Of a DNA stretch of 64,000 nucleotides, positions 48,801 through 62,000 are shown piece after piece. Source of the DNA: Onchocerca volvulus (Eukaryota; Nematoda; Chromadorea; Rhabditida; Onchocercidae); the NCBI GenBank assembly GCA_000499405.2, contig HG738140.1, positions 14,323,113 through 14,387,112 on the forward strand, read 5' to 3'. The notes under the pieces are model-generated. The model was given only the letters and a program-made list of their open reading frames with translations. It was not told the origin of the DNA and did not search any database. The position numbers and the translations under genes are program-made. Numbering within the stretch: the first letter of the stretch is position 1; every line of letters begins with the position of its first letter.

Positions 48801-50898
48801 AACCATTATACTTAATGATTCAATATAATGAATTTTCCAAAAGTAGAACATTTGCATACCGATGTTACTGTGTATGGGATTCCTTAACGGAATTACGCCA
48901 TCTATTCTTCCTTATAATCTTCCACATTGAAAAAGTGACATAAAATAAGTTAGAAACAAATTTATAAATTGCAATTAATTACTAATTATTAATTAATATA
49001 TCATTAACCTGCAAAAATCGAATGGTAGATGACATTGTTGAAACGAAAAAATTATAATTGCTGGTAATGAATAATTTGTCTATAGATACAAGAATAAGTG
49101 AAAAAAAACGTGAAAAACCACGTGCTTTGTAATCATGCAACCTGAAATTAAAACAAAAAATTATAAGAAACAAATTCCACTTACATGAAAAAAATATTAT
49201 TAAGATAACTTTCACTTAAGGTTCAAGAGAAAAAGACTAAATTTTTCAATTTTAAATTTCAAGACCAGTAGCAAAATTATATCATTTTAAAAGAAGATCT
49301 CTAGCATTATTATGTATTATCTATGACTACAAACAATACGTTATGTCAAACTAAGTCGATGCATATGCCATGAATTTTTCGAAGTAAGCAAGTATACTCC
49401 AAAATTAAACTTAAACTGTTGAAAAACTACCGAAAAGACTGACAGATTCCAAAATTAAAGTTCACAGATAATATTCCTCTTTACAAAGATCAAAGAGAAT
49501 CAACATAACAATGAACCTGAAAGTATACGATAATGTATAGCCATGTTCATCATCCCCAAATAAAATTACACCATCTTTCGCCTCCGCATTTGCTTCTTCC
49601 CATGAGCTTTCCCATTTTTTATTACTCTGCGGTATCTGTACAGCACGCGATTTTATTGGACTTAATTTAGGTATATTATCCTCCGGTGTGGTTGTTACTT
49701 CACAACTTAGCGAATGAAGACATGAGTACTTCACTAACTCATATACTCGATCATTTAATGCAACCTGAAATATTTGTTTAAAAAACAACCGTAAATGAAA
49801 CGACAATTAAATATTCTTTTCGGGATCTATAAGTTGATATGGGAGAATTAAATTTGAATTTTTTAAGCTTTTCCAATCAATTAACCGCTGTAATATTCTT
49901 TTAAATAGCTCGAAAATTAGCGTAACAAAAGAATGTATTGCAACTGATATCCGCTTTGCTTCTGATAATATCACAATGACAATAAAAAGCGAAAAATATG
50001 AAAAAAAGCGAAAAAATTCTCTAAAGAGAAACAGATATTCGTGATATGTTCTAGAAACTTGTACCTGTGTAGTGATATAACTTATTCCGACTTCAGTGTC
50101 ATCCGTAATTAGGCCAGTGCCATCAATGAACGATGTACATGCTACACAACGTGATTCCTCAGTCAAACGAGTGCGAAGGCTTTCTGAAAAAAGTGAAGTC
50201 AAACCAAATAAAATTAGATAGTAATTACTTTGTATTCTTTATAACAAATGGTAAAATGTGACATAACGTAATTACTTGACAAAAAAAACCTTATTGATAA
50301 TAAATAAGCACAAGAAACTAAGCGGTTATCTATTCTCAGAGACTGCAATAATTTATTTGTCATTTGATAAAGCTTCGACGGCACAGCTGACAGGTGAAAA
50401 CCTGAAGTATACAGTTATGAACTAAGACTAAAAGCTACTGTATGCAATAAATTCGCGTTCTGCCCTCACATACAGGTTGAAAACTCATCTCAACTTACTC
50501 CTTGCTAAAAATATGCGAACATTTAATGAAATTATTTTCGACATCGTTTGTTTATCTATGCGAGTAAGTTATATGGTTGTAGTTGTCCAGATGTTTTTCA
50601 AAAAATGATACGGATATAAAACATCAAAAACAAAATCTATAAAAACATAGAACTTGACGTGGACATCTGAAGGATCAATGTTTAATCCAATCTATGTCAT
50701 GTTTTTAACTCCACTTCCACCAATAAATAAAATTCGTAAAATGAAAAACTAACTAGCCGAAACAAATGTTGATAATCCTTTACTCGTAGTTGGTAAGCAA
50801 TAATCTTGCCGAAGATTCTCAGAGATCGACTGTGTTGTCATCAATACTCGGGGACCGTCAGTTTCACAGAAATAACATAATGCCAATACTGCTTGCAT
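45841..50898 (-). CDS. flcn-1: Folliculin (FLCN), 11 exons
   Basis: A longin/DENN-domain protein that partners FNIP and acts at the lysosome as GTPase-activating protein for RagC/D, linking amino-acid supply to TORC1, AMPK and TFEB/HLH-30. Exons, 5' to 3' on the minus strand: 50898-50754, 50183-50065, 49764-49517, 49141-49009, 48710-48517, 48244-47980, 47834-47716, 47459-47267, 46897-46738, 46404-46253, 45927-45841; 604 aa, against 579 in human. The N-terminus MQAVLALCYFCETDGPRVL matches the family start. The longin core has CLHSLSCEV, LFGDDEHGY and ARGFSRFFSL, including the Arg at about 178 that corresponds to the human catalytic finger R164. DENN-part motifs are LCKEYLLEGVPTQDML, LLPLGCVRIL and PTIVNRYKQLIL, with a C-terminal GLSYTYKQQVMGV. 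The first exon lies 570 bp upstream of the second. No upstream SL acceptor was assigned. Confidence 0.95.
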
Positions 50899-51280
50899 GC
50901 CAGTATTTTTGGTTGTTTTGAAAAAAAAAATCCAAAATCTGAAACTTGGAAACGGAGGAAACGCTAAAAATTAAATTCTAATGACGCAAAAAATTAATAA
51001 TGTAATAGATAAAGCTATACCAAATCTTTTGTTAACAACAGTATCCATAAAGCAAAATTGAAATATAAGGTGTTCCAGTAATTATGCTTTAATATTTAAG
51101 GAGAGCAAAATTCAAAACAATAATATATTTTATTTGAGAGAATTTCATGACAATCTGATCTGCTGAATCATCGAGTCAAATAATCATCTATTCTTCCCAT
51201 TTACTGGAAACCAACTAAAATTAAAAATACACCAAAGAAAACCAAAAAGGATCAGTACAAACCAAACAGCAAATCTCGTT

Positions 51281-51360
51281 AAGTCACGACCTTTTTTTGG
51301 AAGTATGTCACCCTACGTCACTCTTTTTTTTTACGGGGAAAAAAGTCACCCTTGAAAGTC
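51281..51360. promoter_or_regulatory. Cluster of GTCAC/ACGTCAC motifs upstream of folliculin
   Basis: AAGTCACGACC, TGTCACCCTACGTCACTC and AAGTCACCCTTG occur within 80 bp, about 400 bp upstream of the folliculin ATG. The TGACG half-site is bZIP-like. Regulatory use is only inferred. Confidence 0.3.
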
Positions 51361-52557
51361 TTACGAGAAAAATAAAAAAGTCTTACGAATAGTATTCGTG
51401 AATAAATCTTACAGGCATTCAAATACTGGCGAAGAAATTGCAGAATGAGGAAAGATAGTTAGGCCAATTTACACTCTCTGTCTAACCGAGCAAAGCAAAT
51501 CGAATAATTCCGAAATTTTTTGTAAGGAATTTGAGTCCGGAAGAGGTTTTATACAAATAACAGGGCATTTGTTCAATGATGTCAAAATCCTTGGCCGATT
51601 GTTATGTAGAAAGATACGTTATGTAAAAATGCATCTTTTTTTTTCACGTAATTACTTGGTTTTAGGTCAAATAACCAACTACATTGGGAATTTAACTTCT
51701 CAGAGAAATTATAGGAATATAAACTTCCCGGTACTCTCTCCTTTATGATTTAATTTCATCACTTTCCCATCGATTATGGCATAATCCTTTCCATTTCATT
51801 TTAAAATCCTGTACAATTGCCTATCTAGTATCCCGTTTCGATGACCGATCTTAATAAAAAAATATCTCTAATCCTCAAACCTCAAATGGACAAATAAATT
51901 AATTCTAGATTGAATCACTTATTATATTCTGAAACTCCGTAAGCTGGATAATTCCCACTTTATTAAAGCAATTCATCATCACTTTCAACAAATTAGAGAA
52001 ATAGAACATAAAATATAACAATAACAAATATTTGGAAAGCAGAAGAAAATTAAGAAACAAAAGATTCCCCTTCCTCTATTCATTCTGCTGTTTTCCATGG
52101 AAAGAATCAGAAAATTCCAGCAGATCCAAAAAATCTTAATTAAGTCCTAATTAAAAAAATCTTAACAATTACAATTACAAGCATCATAAAAAAATCCAAC
52201 CTTATAATAACTCCAGCGAAGAAAGGAAACAAACTTCAAAATTTGAAAATCTAACTAGGGATAAATACTTAATCTGTTGTGAAGAAAATGTAGTTTAAAA
52301 AGGTTTTTCGAATTTTTCTAAAAAAACAACAAGGATACGAATTAGAAGAGTAATAAAAGGAGTCTTACAGTTAACTCAATTAAATCTTGGTGAATCGTAG
52401 CGTTAGAAGCTTAAAAAATGTTGCAGAATATAAGTAGGTAATTGTAACTTGATTTATTAAATTATAATATACGAGGAGGATCATTAATGCAATAGGACAT
52501 ATGAGTAAATTTACGGTCGTCATTAAATATCTACTATAATCATATATTTTTATACAG

Positions 52558-52848
52558 CCATCTTTCTGATCTATTCCTTATCTTTGACGTGCGGGAAGGT
52601 AGAGAAGTGGTAGGAAGAATGTAGGTGGATAAGTTTCCTTATCTAACAAGAAAAGGCGATTATTTTAAGGAAGCTATGGAACATTTTTATGGTCTCATGC
52701 CTAAAGAAAATCTGGATGAATTTTGGCAAGCTCTATCCGAAATTAGAATTTTTTCGGCAGAGAAGTACTATTACATAAAATAGAAGAAATACTGGAAGCT
52801 GGCGATATAACAACACTAGTTGCTTGTTATGGATTAAGCAGAGAACAG
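52558..52848 (+). pseudogene. Unidentified gene relic
   Basis: A stretch of protein-like sequence stands out from the AT-rich background. It reads FDVREGREVVGRM, an in-frame TAG (52622-52624), then VDKFPYLTRKGDYFKEAMEH, FYGLMPKENLDEFWQALSEI. After a one-step frame change near 52730-52750 it continues GREVLLHKIEEILEAGD, ITTLVACYGLSREQ up to a GT donor at 52849. It begins after an acceptor-like TATACAG. I do not recognise the family. The stop and the frame change suggest a decayed exon pair; a short unrecognised intron is possible. Confidence 0.35.
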
Positions 52849-53108
52849 GTAAAACATAATCAGCATTAGAATCTTGTTTAGAGTAAATTCTAATGGCTTG
52901 ACACAAATGATAGAAATGCGTTACTCAATGTATTTTTTTTAAGAAAATCTCACAAATGAAATAGTGAATCACGCTATATTAAAATGAATAAAGGCAAGAA
53001 ATCAAGACATCAGGAATTCAGGGACAAACAATCATGAAAATCTAAGCTAACAAATATCCATAACTTCTTCAAAATTTGAAAGAATTTCCCGAATATATTT
53101 CCGTGAAG

Positions 53109-56100
53109 CTAAACATCATCATCAAAATTCTCTTCACCCGAACCACTGCTTTCTTCCTCGGTACTGGACTCGAATGTTCCTTCAGGCAATGAGTAAAGTC
53201 GCACTGCTTGCTGAAAATTAAAAATTGCTCAAGTTACTTTATTCTATAGCTGAAAATTTGTTTTTGATCAAATAAGATTATTGAGAAGTCAATTTTATCC
53301 TACATATATCGGCAATATAAAATATATATATATCAAAGTGACGAAGTGCAACACAACACATCAGAAGATCATAAAGATATCGGGATAGGTTTGGATTTAT
53401 TCTATCCTTAAAAAATTTAAAAAGTAATGGATTAGATTAATTATAAAACTAAGAAATAAATTATTTAGCAGTAAGCATTTATATTCCTGATCATCTTAAT
53501 ACTAGAACAGTGCCTAGAGACTCTTGCCATTTAAAATCTCGAGAGTTGTAAAGATAAAATTCAAACTTTATTTGGATCTTTTAGCAAAAGATATTTTCCT
53601 GGTGGTTGATTCATGCAATGATCAATGATACAGCGCAAAATACCCCAGGCATTATCTAAATTCAAAGTAATATTTGTCGCAAATTCGGTTGGCTTGTATT
53701 GTTGGGTGCCGAGAATGACGTGACTGGCACTATTGCGTATGCTTAACCGTGAAACATATCTAAAAATCCTGGGATCATTTTCGAAATTAAATTTATAATT
53801 TCCAGAACAACAGAGATGCAAAAGAAACTGAAAAAAAAAGAAAAGAAAAAAAAAGAACATCCAAAATGTTAAAATCATAAACCAGTCGAATTATTGAAAG
53901 ATTTATTGAAAGAAAAAAATTACCATCCTTATCCTTAGGATTAAAAGAAATTTTGATTTTACAATTAGTCAAAGCAGCTGATTTTTGGAACATTACAGCT
54001 AAATTTTCAAACAGCACCTAATTCCTGAAATTCTATTTCGAGAAACAGATACCAACCCAAATTTAATTTGATCCGAACCAGCCAAAAGTGCTTGCAATGT
54101 CCATTTTGCTAATTTGCAGCTATTATTTTGTAGTTCCGTAGCAAGTACTGCACCTTTTTGAGTGTCCAGTTTACTTCTCCAATCGACACCGCTGGCCATC
54201 TGGAAATTTGATTTTCAACTTACTAATTCATGCTTTCTTAAACAGAAATCATAAATCTCCGAAAAAGAATAAAGTCTGCCTGCGCTCAGCGACAGATCGC
54301 ACTATTAATGATAAACATTTTCTGCTATTATATTTCAGTATTTCATAATCATTATTTAAGTTTATAAATCTATTCATTTTTTGTTCGAATATTTTTAATT
54401 TTTTACTGAAATTTTAAATTCTGACCCTTGAATCCCATTCATTAAATGCTTTTATGGTCAACATTTGTGTTTCGCCGTTTGGTCCCAAAGTAACACCATC
54501 GTGCTCTGTACGACAAACTAGACGAACTTCGGTACCATCTGCTTGACGTCCCAAACGCCACAAACGATATCTTCAATTTATAATAAAAATTTCTATAAGT
54601 GTAATTCATAAATATCGAATTTCTAATTATGATGATGCTGAATTATGCCAACATTTTCTAAGCTCTAATCCATATGTATTTGCTATAACAAACATAATTT
54701 CGTAAAAGAAATTCGAGTTTGATGAAGAGAATTAGTAGAAGCATAAACTGATAATTTTGTTTAATTTAATTAAACCACCTAATAAAATAGTGATTAGCGT
54801 CAAAAATAAACCGATAAAATGATGCTGTACATCAACTGATAAAGATTAAATGATCAAAATCATGAAAAAATTAATTAAAGAATGTACTAAACGCAATGAT
54901 TTTAAAGACAATAAGTATTCTGAATCTCTATTAAAATATCTATATTTATAGAATATCGATAGTAAAATCAAGTATCAATGATGCATTGCGCTAAAACATC
55001 AGAAATCTTGATAATCCGGTGAATCAAATTTCAACTTATACATACTTCTGTTAATGAGAAAAAACTGGTACATAAATATCGAGAAATCGTATAAAACTAA
55101 CTTGTACGCAACACATGAATCTGTATCTGTATCCCCTTCATCGAATGGAAGACGTGGATTATCATATTTGAACGGTTCTTCGTTCTGAAGTCAATTAAAA
55201 ATTAAAAACAGAATACTTCCACTGCTATTAATATTATTTATCCAGACGAATTCAATTTCTCAATGCACCATAAACTCACTCTTTTAAGTACCATACGACG
55301 GAAATTTTGATTTATGTAGAGAGCCTCTGTAGCAAGATTCCGTGGATGATTTATACTTGTTGTATCGTCACTATTTGGAGCATCTGGTGAAGTTTCGCTT
55401 ACTGTTAAAGCGTCTGAAATTCGAAAACATTGCACTGAATCTGCATGTAAAAACTAATAAATAATAGATGGAAGAATTAGTTTTATTATCAATCATAGTG
55501 AAAATACTATTAAATAATATCTAAAACAAATGAGTTTATTAATCCATTAAAAAGGAATATAGATCAATTTAATTGATACCATATTCGAAGAAAACATTCG
55601 TATTGCGAAGCATTTCAGGAACAGTGAGCATAATCAAAATATAAATGGTTTAAATCAAGAGAACATGTTTATTAACTGGAATTATCAGGGAAAAGACAAA
55701 CAAACGTACCAACTGGGTTCGAAAAACCACCGGTATCGCGTTTATCAAAGAACAATTTATCACCAACACGATAAGCGATAACATCCCAACTATAAACCGA
55801 TCGCGTACATGCCATCAGCGTTGCCAATATCATATCTGTTGCAAAGACATTCCCAACACTTTCCTGAGCTAACTGAAAGCAATTTTTTGCTTACTAAAAT
55901 CATACGTCGATTAATCTGGTGATCGCATAACAATAAATCTTAATTTTGAATGAAAAATATAAGTATATAAGAAGAAAGTTATGCAATTAACCTTTTGGAT
56001 TATTGGATCTTCGGTTGTCGTTAAGTTATAAAATGTACCACCACAGCGCTGCAACGGTTTCTCCGTCCGCACTGTAACACGATCAAACGCTTTGTCATAA

Positions 56101-57795
56101 TAATAAAGTTGACCATAACGATGACCATTTCTAAAAAAAATTTTAGTGTTATTGTAAAATAACGAAAATTTGATCTCATATGACAAACTCATTTCAGCGG
56201 AAACTTATTTCGCAATCACATGAGCTCCTTTAAACGATTGTGGCAAATAAAAGTCCATTACTATAACGATAAACTAATGAAAATACATACATATCTTGGC
56301 CTGGTTCAATGTTTGGTAAATTAAGTTTTGCAAGACGTGGGAAATCCATTTCTTCCAAAACTTGCCACTCTGCACGTACAGCTATACTTGCAGTTAACTG
56401 TTTTTGATTACGTTGGTCCCATCGACCATAACCTTGTCCACCACGACCACGACCACGTGTTCCACCTCCGCGTCGTTGCCACTGCTTGAATGCTCTCTGC
56501 TGTTCTCTTAAAACCGCAATATTAATAAATAAAAAAAAAGAAAAGAAACAAGGAAATCATGTTTTTTGCCTAATTTCCGGTATATATAAAAAAAGGAATA
56601 GTTTATTCCAACTCACTTTGCAATGCTGCGCTTAATCCTTTGATTTTGCCCATAATTTGATTGATTCCTTCGCTCATTTTCTTTTTGCACTAACTTTCGC
56701 TATAAAAAGAGTGAAAATTGAGCAAAAAAATTGAGAAGCATGCAAATCTCATATCGGTAGATAAAAGATATCTATTCCTATTTTGAAATGTTAATTTTGA
56801 AAGTAAATATCTATTTTGTAAAAATACAATTTACTATTATCAACTCCTCTACTAGATACTACATTCATTTGCTTAGAATCAGAGATTGCAGATTACTTAT
56901 CAAAACAATTTTTCGACTTTATCATTTTATTCTTGAAAGTTTACAAAATATCTGTTTAATGATTCATTACAAGACGACTAACAGATTAAGTCACATAACA
57001 GAAATTGATTAATTTTCGAAATTTCTCCATTTCTGGCTATTTTAGAAGGGTATTAATGATCTTCAACAAATTAAATATTCAAATCACAGGAAAAAATTGC
57101 TCTTACATAGAACTGCTGCTGTTGTCGCATACGACCACTCTTTTGTATGTTCGATCGTTGCGGTTTACTAGTGTCGACAAGTTGAAATGTCGCATCTTCC
57201 TCATCGTGGACATAATCATATTGTGAACCAATAGTACCAGATGTGTATGGATTACCGTACCGACCTTCCCCTGAAAATAATTGTGAATTAGGGATAGGAA
57301 ATGGAATTTCTTACTATTTCAAATTCGCTCTTCGGATCTATCAGATACTTTCGTGATGATAATAGACGACAACTCAGCCAAAAACTAGATGAAACAAAAT
57401 CGATTTTACTTCATTCAAAATATTATGTATCTCGACTGATGAAAGTAAACATATATTTATTCAGCTAAAATTACCTCATTACAGCAAAACATGATCTGAT
57501 TTTAATGTCAAGATTTCTTTCTATTTATTTGCTATCTAGATAAAAATCTGGTCATCAAACAAAACGGATAATCTTAGCCCAAACTAGTCAAGTTGACCAA
57601 AAACTTACGCCTAAATCGTTCGTTGAATTGTGTGATACCAATCCAATCAGCTACTTTGCCAATTTTATCGGCTTTATTGAATTGTTGATAGGGTAGATTT
57701 TGAAATTTATCCAATGCCCCAACGGGTCCCCAACCACCACTATTATCGAACATTTCCGGTAAATCGAACAACGGTTGATCTTGCTGTACACTCAT
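53109..57795 (-). CDS. eif-3.D: Eukaryotic translation initiation factor 3 subunit D, 12 exons
   Basis: A subunit of the cytosolic eIF3 complex that touches the 40S mRNA channel and can bind the 5' cap of selected mRNAs. Exons, 5' to 3' on the minus strand: 57795-57609, 57270-57107, 56699-56617, 56506-56291, 56130-55992, 55872-55710, 55413-55280, 55184-55102, 54570-54426, 54199-54057, 53759-53567, 53210-53109; 583 aa, against 548 in human. The N-terminus has [20 protein letters not shown] and [10 protein letters not shown]. An RG-rich basic stretch lies near residues 153-173. The core has [73 protein letters not shown] and [15 protein letters not shown]. The tail is acidic ([16 protein letters not shown]). 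The start lies 37 bases after an acceptor (TTTCAG, minus strand), a likely SL site. All phases join. Confidence 0.97.
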
Positions 57796-59084
57796 ACTTG
57801 GCGATAATTGTCTCTTCTTCCTCTTCTTATTACTGAAATGATTGAATGCGTAAGAACAGCAAGATCGAACAGTAATAAGATAAGAAATATTACGTGATAC
57901 AAATGAATATTTGGAAAATAATAACGGTAACATATTAATTCACGAATTTTAATAATTAAAAATTATGTGTTCACTAGTGTGATTAGTCAAGTGACATTGC
58001 TTAGACATAGCTAACAGGAACTATAAGTCGATAAGTCGAAATGATTGAAAAATTGAGTAAATGAGGAGCATCCAATACAAATCCTTTAACTCATGTAAGA
58101 TGCAAAACTAATGTAAATAAGACTTAAGTACTGTAAGAATGGACAACAGATTCAAGTTGGTGAATCAGAATAGTAAAGCGAAAATGAAAGAAAATTAAGT
58201 GGGAAGATTTATTCAAGTAAAAATCAAACGACAAGGTAGGATTAATATGAAATTGTGTAAAAAATCCACATAAATGAGGTCTTATAAATATACGCTCCAT
58301 ATTAAAAACAGATAAGTGAGACATCAAGTTATGTCAGTAAGAATTGGTGTAACTTGAGTATTACTGCTTCTACTGCGTGTCAAAAAGCACCCATTAGCAG
58401 TTTTGATTCTTCATGTGAAATGAATGATATCATCCTTGGAAGTGATTTTTCCTAAAAAAATAAAACTTACGCATAATGCATCTCTCAGTCAAGTCTCTAA
58501 CTTGGGATTTCCAACTGGTCAGCTAACTAAGCGAGCAGTAAATAAGTGTGTCAAAGTTAGCTATCACAAGTCTATTCTAATTGTTACAAGCAAAAAGAAA
58601 AAAGAGAAGAGCCATATAAAACTGATATAAAGTTCATCGATTCGGGATTTCTTTTCAAATTAGAGATCAAGTTATCTCCCTGGATCCAAAAAACCAAAAG
58701 TCATTGAAGGACTATCTTCACATGAAAATCGGCTAAGTATCTTCCACATTACAACTAAAAATTTTGAAACTGAATAACCGAAGAGTAAGCCTCCCTCCAT
58801 TCATCAAGAAATTGAACGAACCAAAAACAACAAAGCATTTGGTCAGTCAACGTTACATACCATCTCATGGTTTGTAGCAAACTTGAAATGGAAAGGAATT
58901 AATATCGAAAAGATCCAATTAATGGTGATATGCAGGATAAATTATTCAAAATTACGAATGGAATAACTGGTTATATAAAGTGTCGATAATGCCGCAAAAT
59001 TTTGTTTCCAGTTTTTAGATGTATAATGAGCGGTTGCTAATTCAGAGTAAATCGACGTTTCAAATCGACTTCTCTATTGTTTTC
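57796..59084. other. Divergent spacer between eIF3d and the basic-protein gene
   Basis: It should carry the eIF3d promoter and the promoter or 5' UTR of the plus-strand gene that starts at 59085. It is AT-rich with no recognised exon, RNA gene or distinctive motif. Confidence 0.5.
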
Positions 59085-62000
59085 ATGCAGCGCGGTCGTA
59101 GTAAGTAATTTGAGATTGAAAAAATGTTTAGCTTCTTCGAATCTTTAATAATAGAAGAAATCCTGAAACGATAGCGTTTATCTATATTAATTTTGTATTG
59201 ATTACTCTTTTAATAATATCATTTTTTACCGATAACAAATGGAATAGATTTATGATATCTAAAAGATCTCGATATTTGAAATGGATAAATTGAAAGCTCG
59301 AGAAATTGAGAAATAATATGGAGAGATTCGAATTAACTCTTAGAAACAGAAAATATTTAACATAAAGTGCGAATAAATTAGGCTAACATAAGTTAAACAA
59401 TTTTTTGCTCCGTATTTGAATTCTTCGAGTATCCAATCAAATTTTCCTTAATTTTGAAGTGATTAGCTATTGTTTGTTTGCAACAGTTAGCACATTACTT
59501 TTAAAAATCATAGAAACTAGAAACGAGAAAATTTGAAAATCAAGAAATGATTGAGTTAATTGCAAAATTTGCTCCAAATTCATGATCCAAGACAGAGAAC
59601 CGGAAATATTAGTCTAGCATTAATCAAAGTTATGAAAAGAATTCATTGATTTGATAGAATATCCATTATTTCAGAGAGCAAAGATAGATCAGCTAGAAAA
59701 GTTCGGCGCAGGTAATAAATTTCTATTTTCAGTATAATTTACATCCTAAAATAGTAACATATTAATTAAAATTTAAATGATGATGAATTGTTCAAAACAG
59801 AGACATAAGGTGATAAATTATTTTATTCTAATTAAGCTACACTGACAGTTTTTTGGAACTTCAAAAATTTCAATTAGGCCATAACTTATGATCATCAACT
59901 TTTCACGCATGAATTTTCAGTTTTTTCTCATCTTTTTATTAGATTTTTAAGTTAACTTGAAAGTCTTCTGTCTCAAGATTAGTATTTTCTGTATAGGCTA
60001 GAGTCTACTATACGAATTACGGTAAATACTGTTCATCTTTCAAGTCATTTTTTTCTTTATTTCAATTTTTCGGTGAGTCGAAGGTTTTCGTTTTAACAAT
60101 TGAAGAATATAATTAGCTAAATGTAAATCCGAATATTCCAACTTAAATCACTATCATGTAATAATTTCTTAAGAATTTTTCTTTTTAATCTGTATCTAAA
60201 TTTAGTAGATTTCGATGATTATAATTTATAGTTTCAGTTCGGTTCGATTTTTTATCAAATCACTAATTTCTAAAAAAAAAAAAAAAAAGTATCGGAAAAC
60301 AAATCTAGAACCAAAATACGCTACCATTCAGCAAAAAAAAAAAAAATCATTCAAAATTTGAATACTTTTTTTCTTGACAACACAGACTGGAAATTTTGAA
60401 CAAACTTGCCATTCATTAACTAATCCATAAAATAATCGAAACACTTATTCACTTGTATGTTTATGCGCTGGTTTTCTCTTTTTTTCTTTTTTTAGAAGTA
60501 AGTCCAAGAGGAAAGGCAAACGACGATCACATCATAGGTAAGTCAAATTATGCACAGGATGAAAAACGAAAAATGGAAATTTATGCCTTCTATTTATGTT
60601 CATTTTTTTCTGAAAATAATTAAAGACTATTTTAAATTTTCATTTTGAATTAATTTGGAATATTGCACCGCTTCACTTCAAAATTTAGAATCGACTACTG
60701 TTTTTTGGTCAATAGGAATTTTTGATGCAAAGTATAATTCAAATTTTTCAAATAACTTTGTAATTTACCTTATCTTGCTCGATTCTTAGTCAGTGTTACG
60801 TGTTAAATTATACTATGAATATTGTGGATGAAATAATTTAATATAACTTTACTATTTTCCTCTTTGAGGAAACTAAGGAAACAGGCCGATGAGGGTGAGA
60901 TAACCGAATTTGAAGAGGTGGAAGTAGTACGAAGACCAGCACATAGTAGAATGCGAAGTAAATTAAAATGGAAGCAAGTTGTGGAACCACCGAAAATCGT
61001 TCAACCTGAGAGTACAGCAACAACATCAGAAGGAACGAGTACAACAACTTCATCGACCGCTTCAACAATGTCTTCTATAATGCAACCTCCTTCGTTATCT
61101 TCAACTGTCGCTTTGTCGACGGATATCACCAGCTCACATGTTAATTTTTAAAAAAAAAAGAAAAAAAACAACCAATAAGAACAAATAAGTGAAAAGAATT
61201 TTATAACAAGCAAGATATGATCAATTGTGATTATTATAGCTTATCTTAATAGCTACTTCAAAGTTTCAATCATATCATTAAATTCAATTTGATTTCATAT
61301 TTTTATCAGTTAATTAAGTTAATTGATATAGCTTGCATTTATAAGAAATAATGTTTCTTATGCCAAATTATTTAACTAGATATTAATACATATTGGTTCT
61401 TTTGACACATATATTGAAAGATCTTCGATGTTGTATCCTGAATTTAATGTCACTTACAGACTTTTTAGATTATGGATATTGTTAACTGAGGGGTGATGTG
61501 TAACTTATTTATGCTTTGTAATTTTGTTAAATTGATAATAGGGTTGTTAATTAGAAACTTTCAGTGTTAGATGACTTTTTATTAACTGATTAATTTTTTA
61601 TTTCAGGAAAGTGAGGAAGAAGGTAATAAATTAGTTGCCGAAGATGAAGATGAACTGAAATTGAAAAAAGAAATGGAAAAGCGGAAAACAGAAAAAAAGC
61701 AAAGAGAATCAATTCGTAAAATGTCCAAAAAACAAGCCAAACGATTATCAGGTTCAGATTCCGAAAATGGATTATATCAGAGAAATGCAGTTATTAATTG
61801 ACAGTCGAGAATGTACCAAACTGTAATAACTTTTGGGCATTACATTAAAGTGTATTATCCAGCAAAGAAATTATAAGTTTGCTAATTTCTTCTGTACTTG
61901 CAATCTATGCTAAAAATTTCAGATCCTCAGATTTTCATCATTCACTAAAATTCTATTTTTTCGTATATTCTGTTATTATTTAGAATATATGAAGATATTA

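Larger units (their letters stand above)
50899..53108. other. Spacer between eIF3d and folliculin (same strand)
   Basis: This 2.2-kb gap contains the folliculin promoter region and the eIF3d 3' UTR. Three GTCAC-containing sites cluster at 51281-51360. A plus-strand gene relic occupies about 52558-52848. Its size argues against eIF3d and folliculin forming a tight operon. Confidence 0.5.

Noticed and set aside
56617..56665. A start codon giving [14 protein letters not shown] in the middle of eIF3d
   Set aside because: It is an alternative frame of exon 3. The frame that joins in phase with both neighbours and resembles other eIF3d proteins is the one reported.
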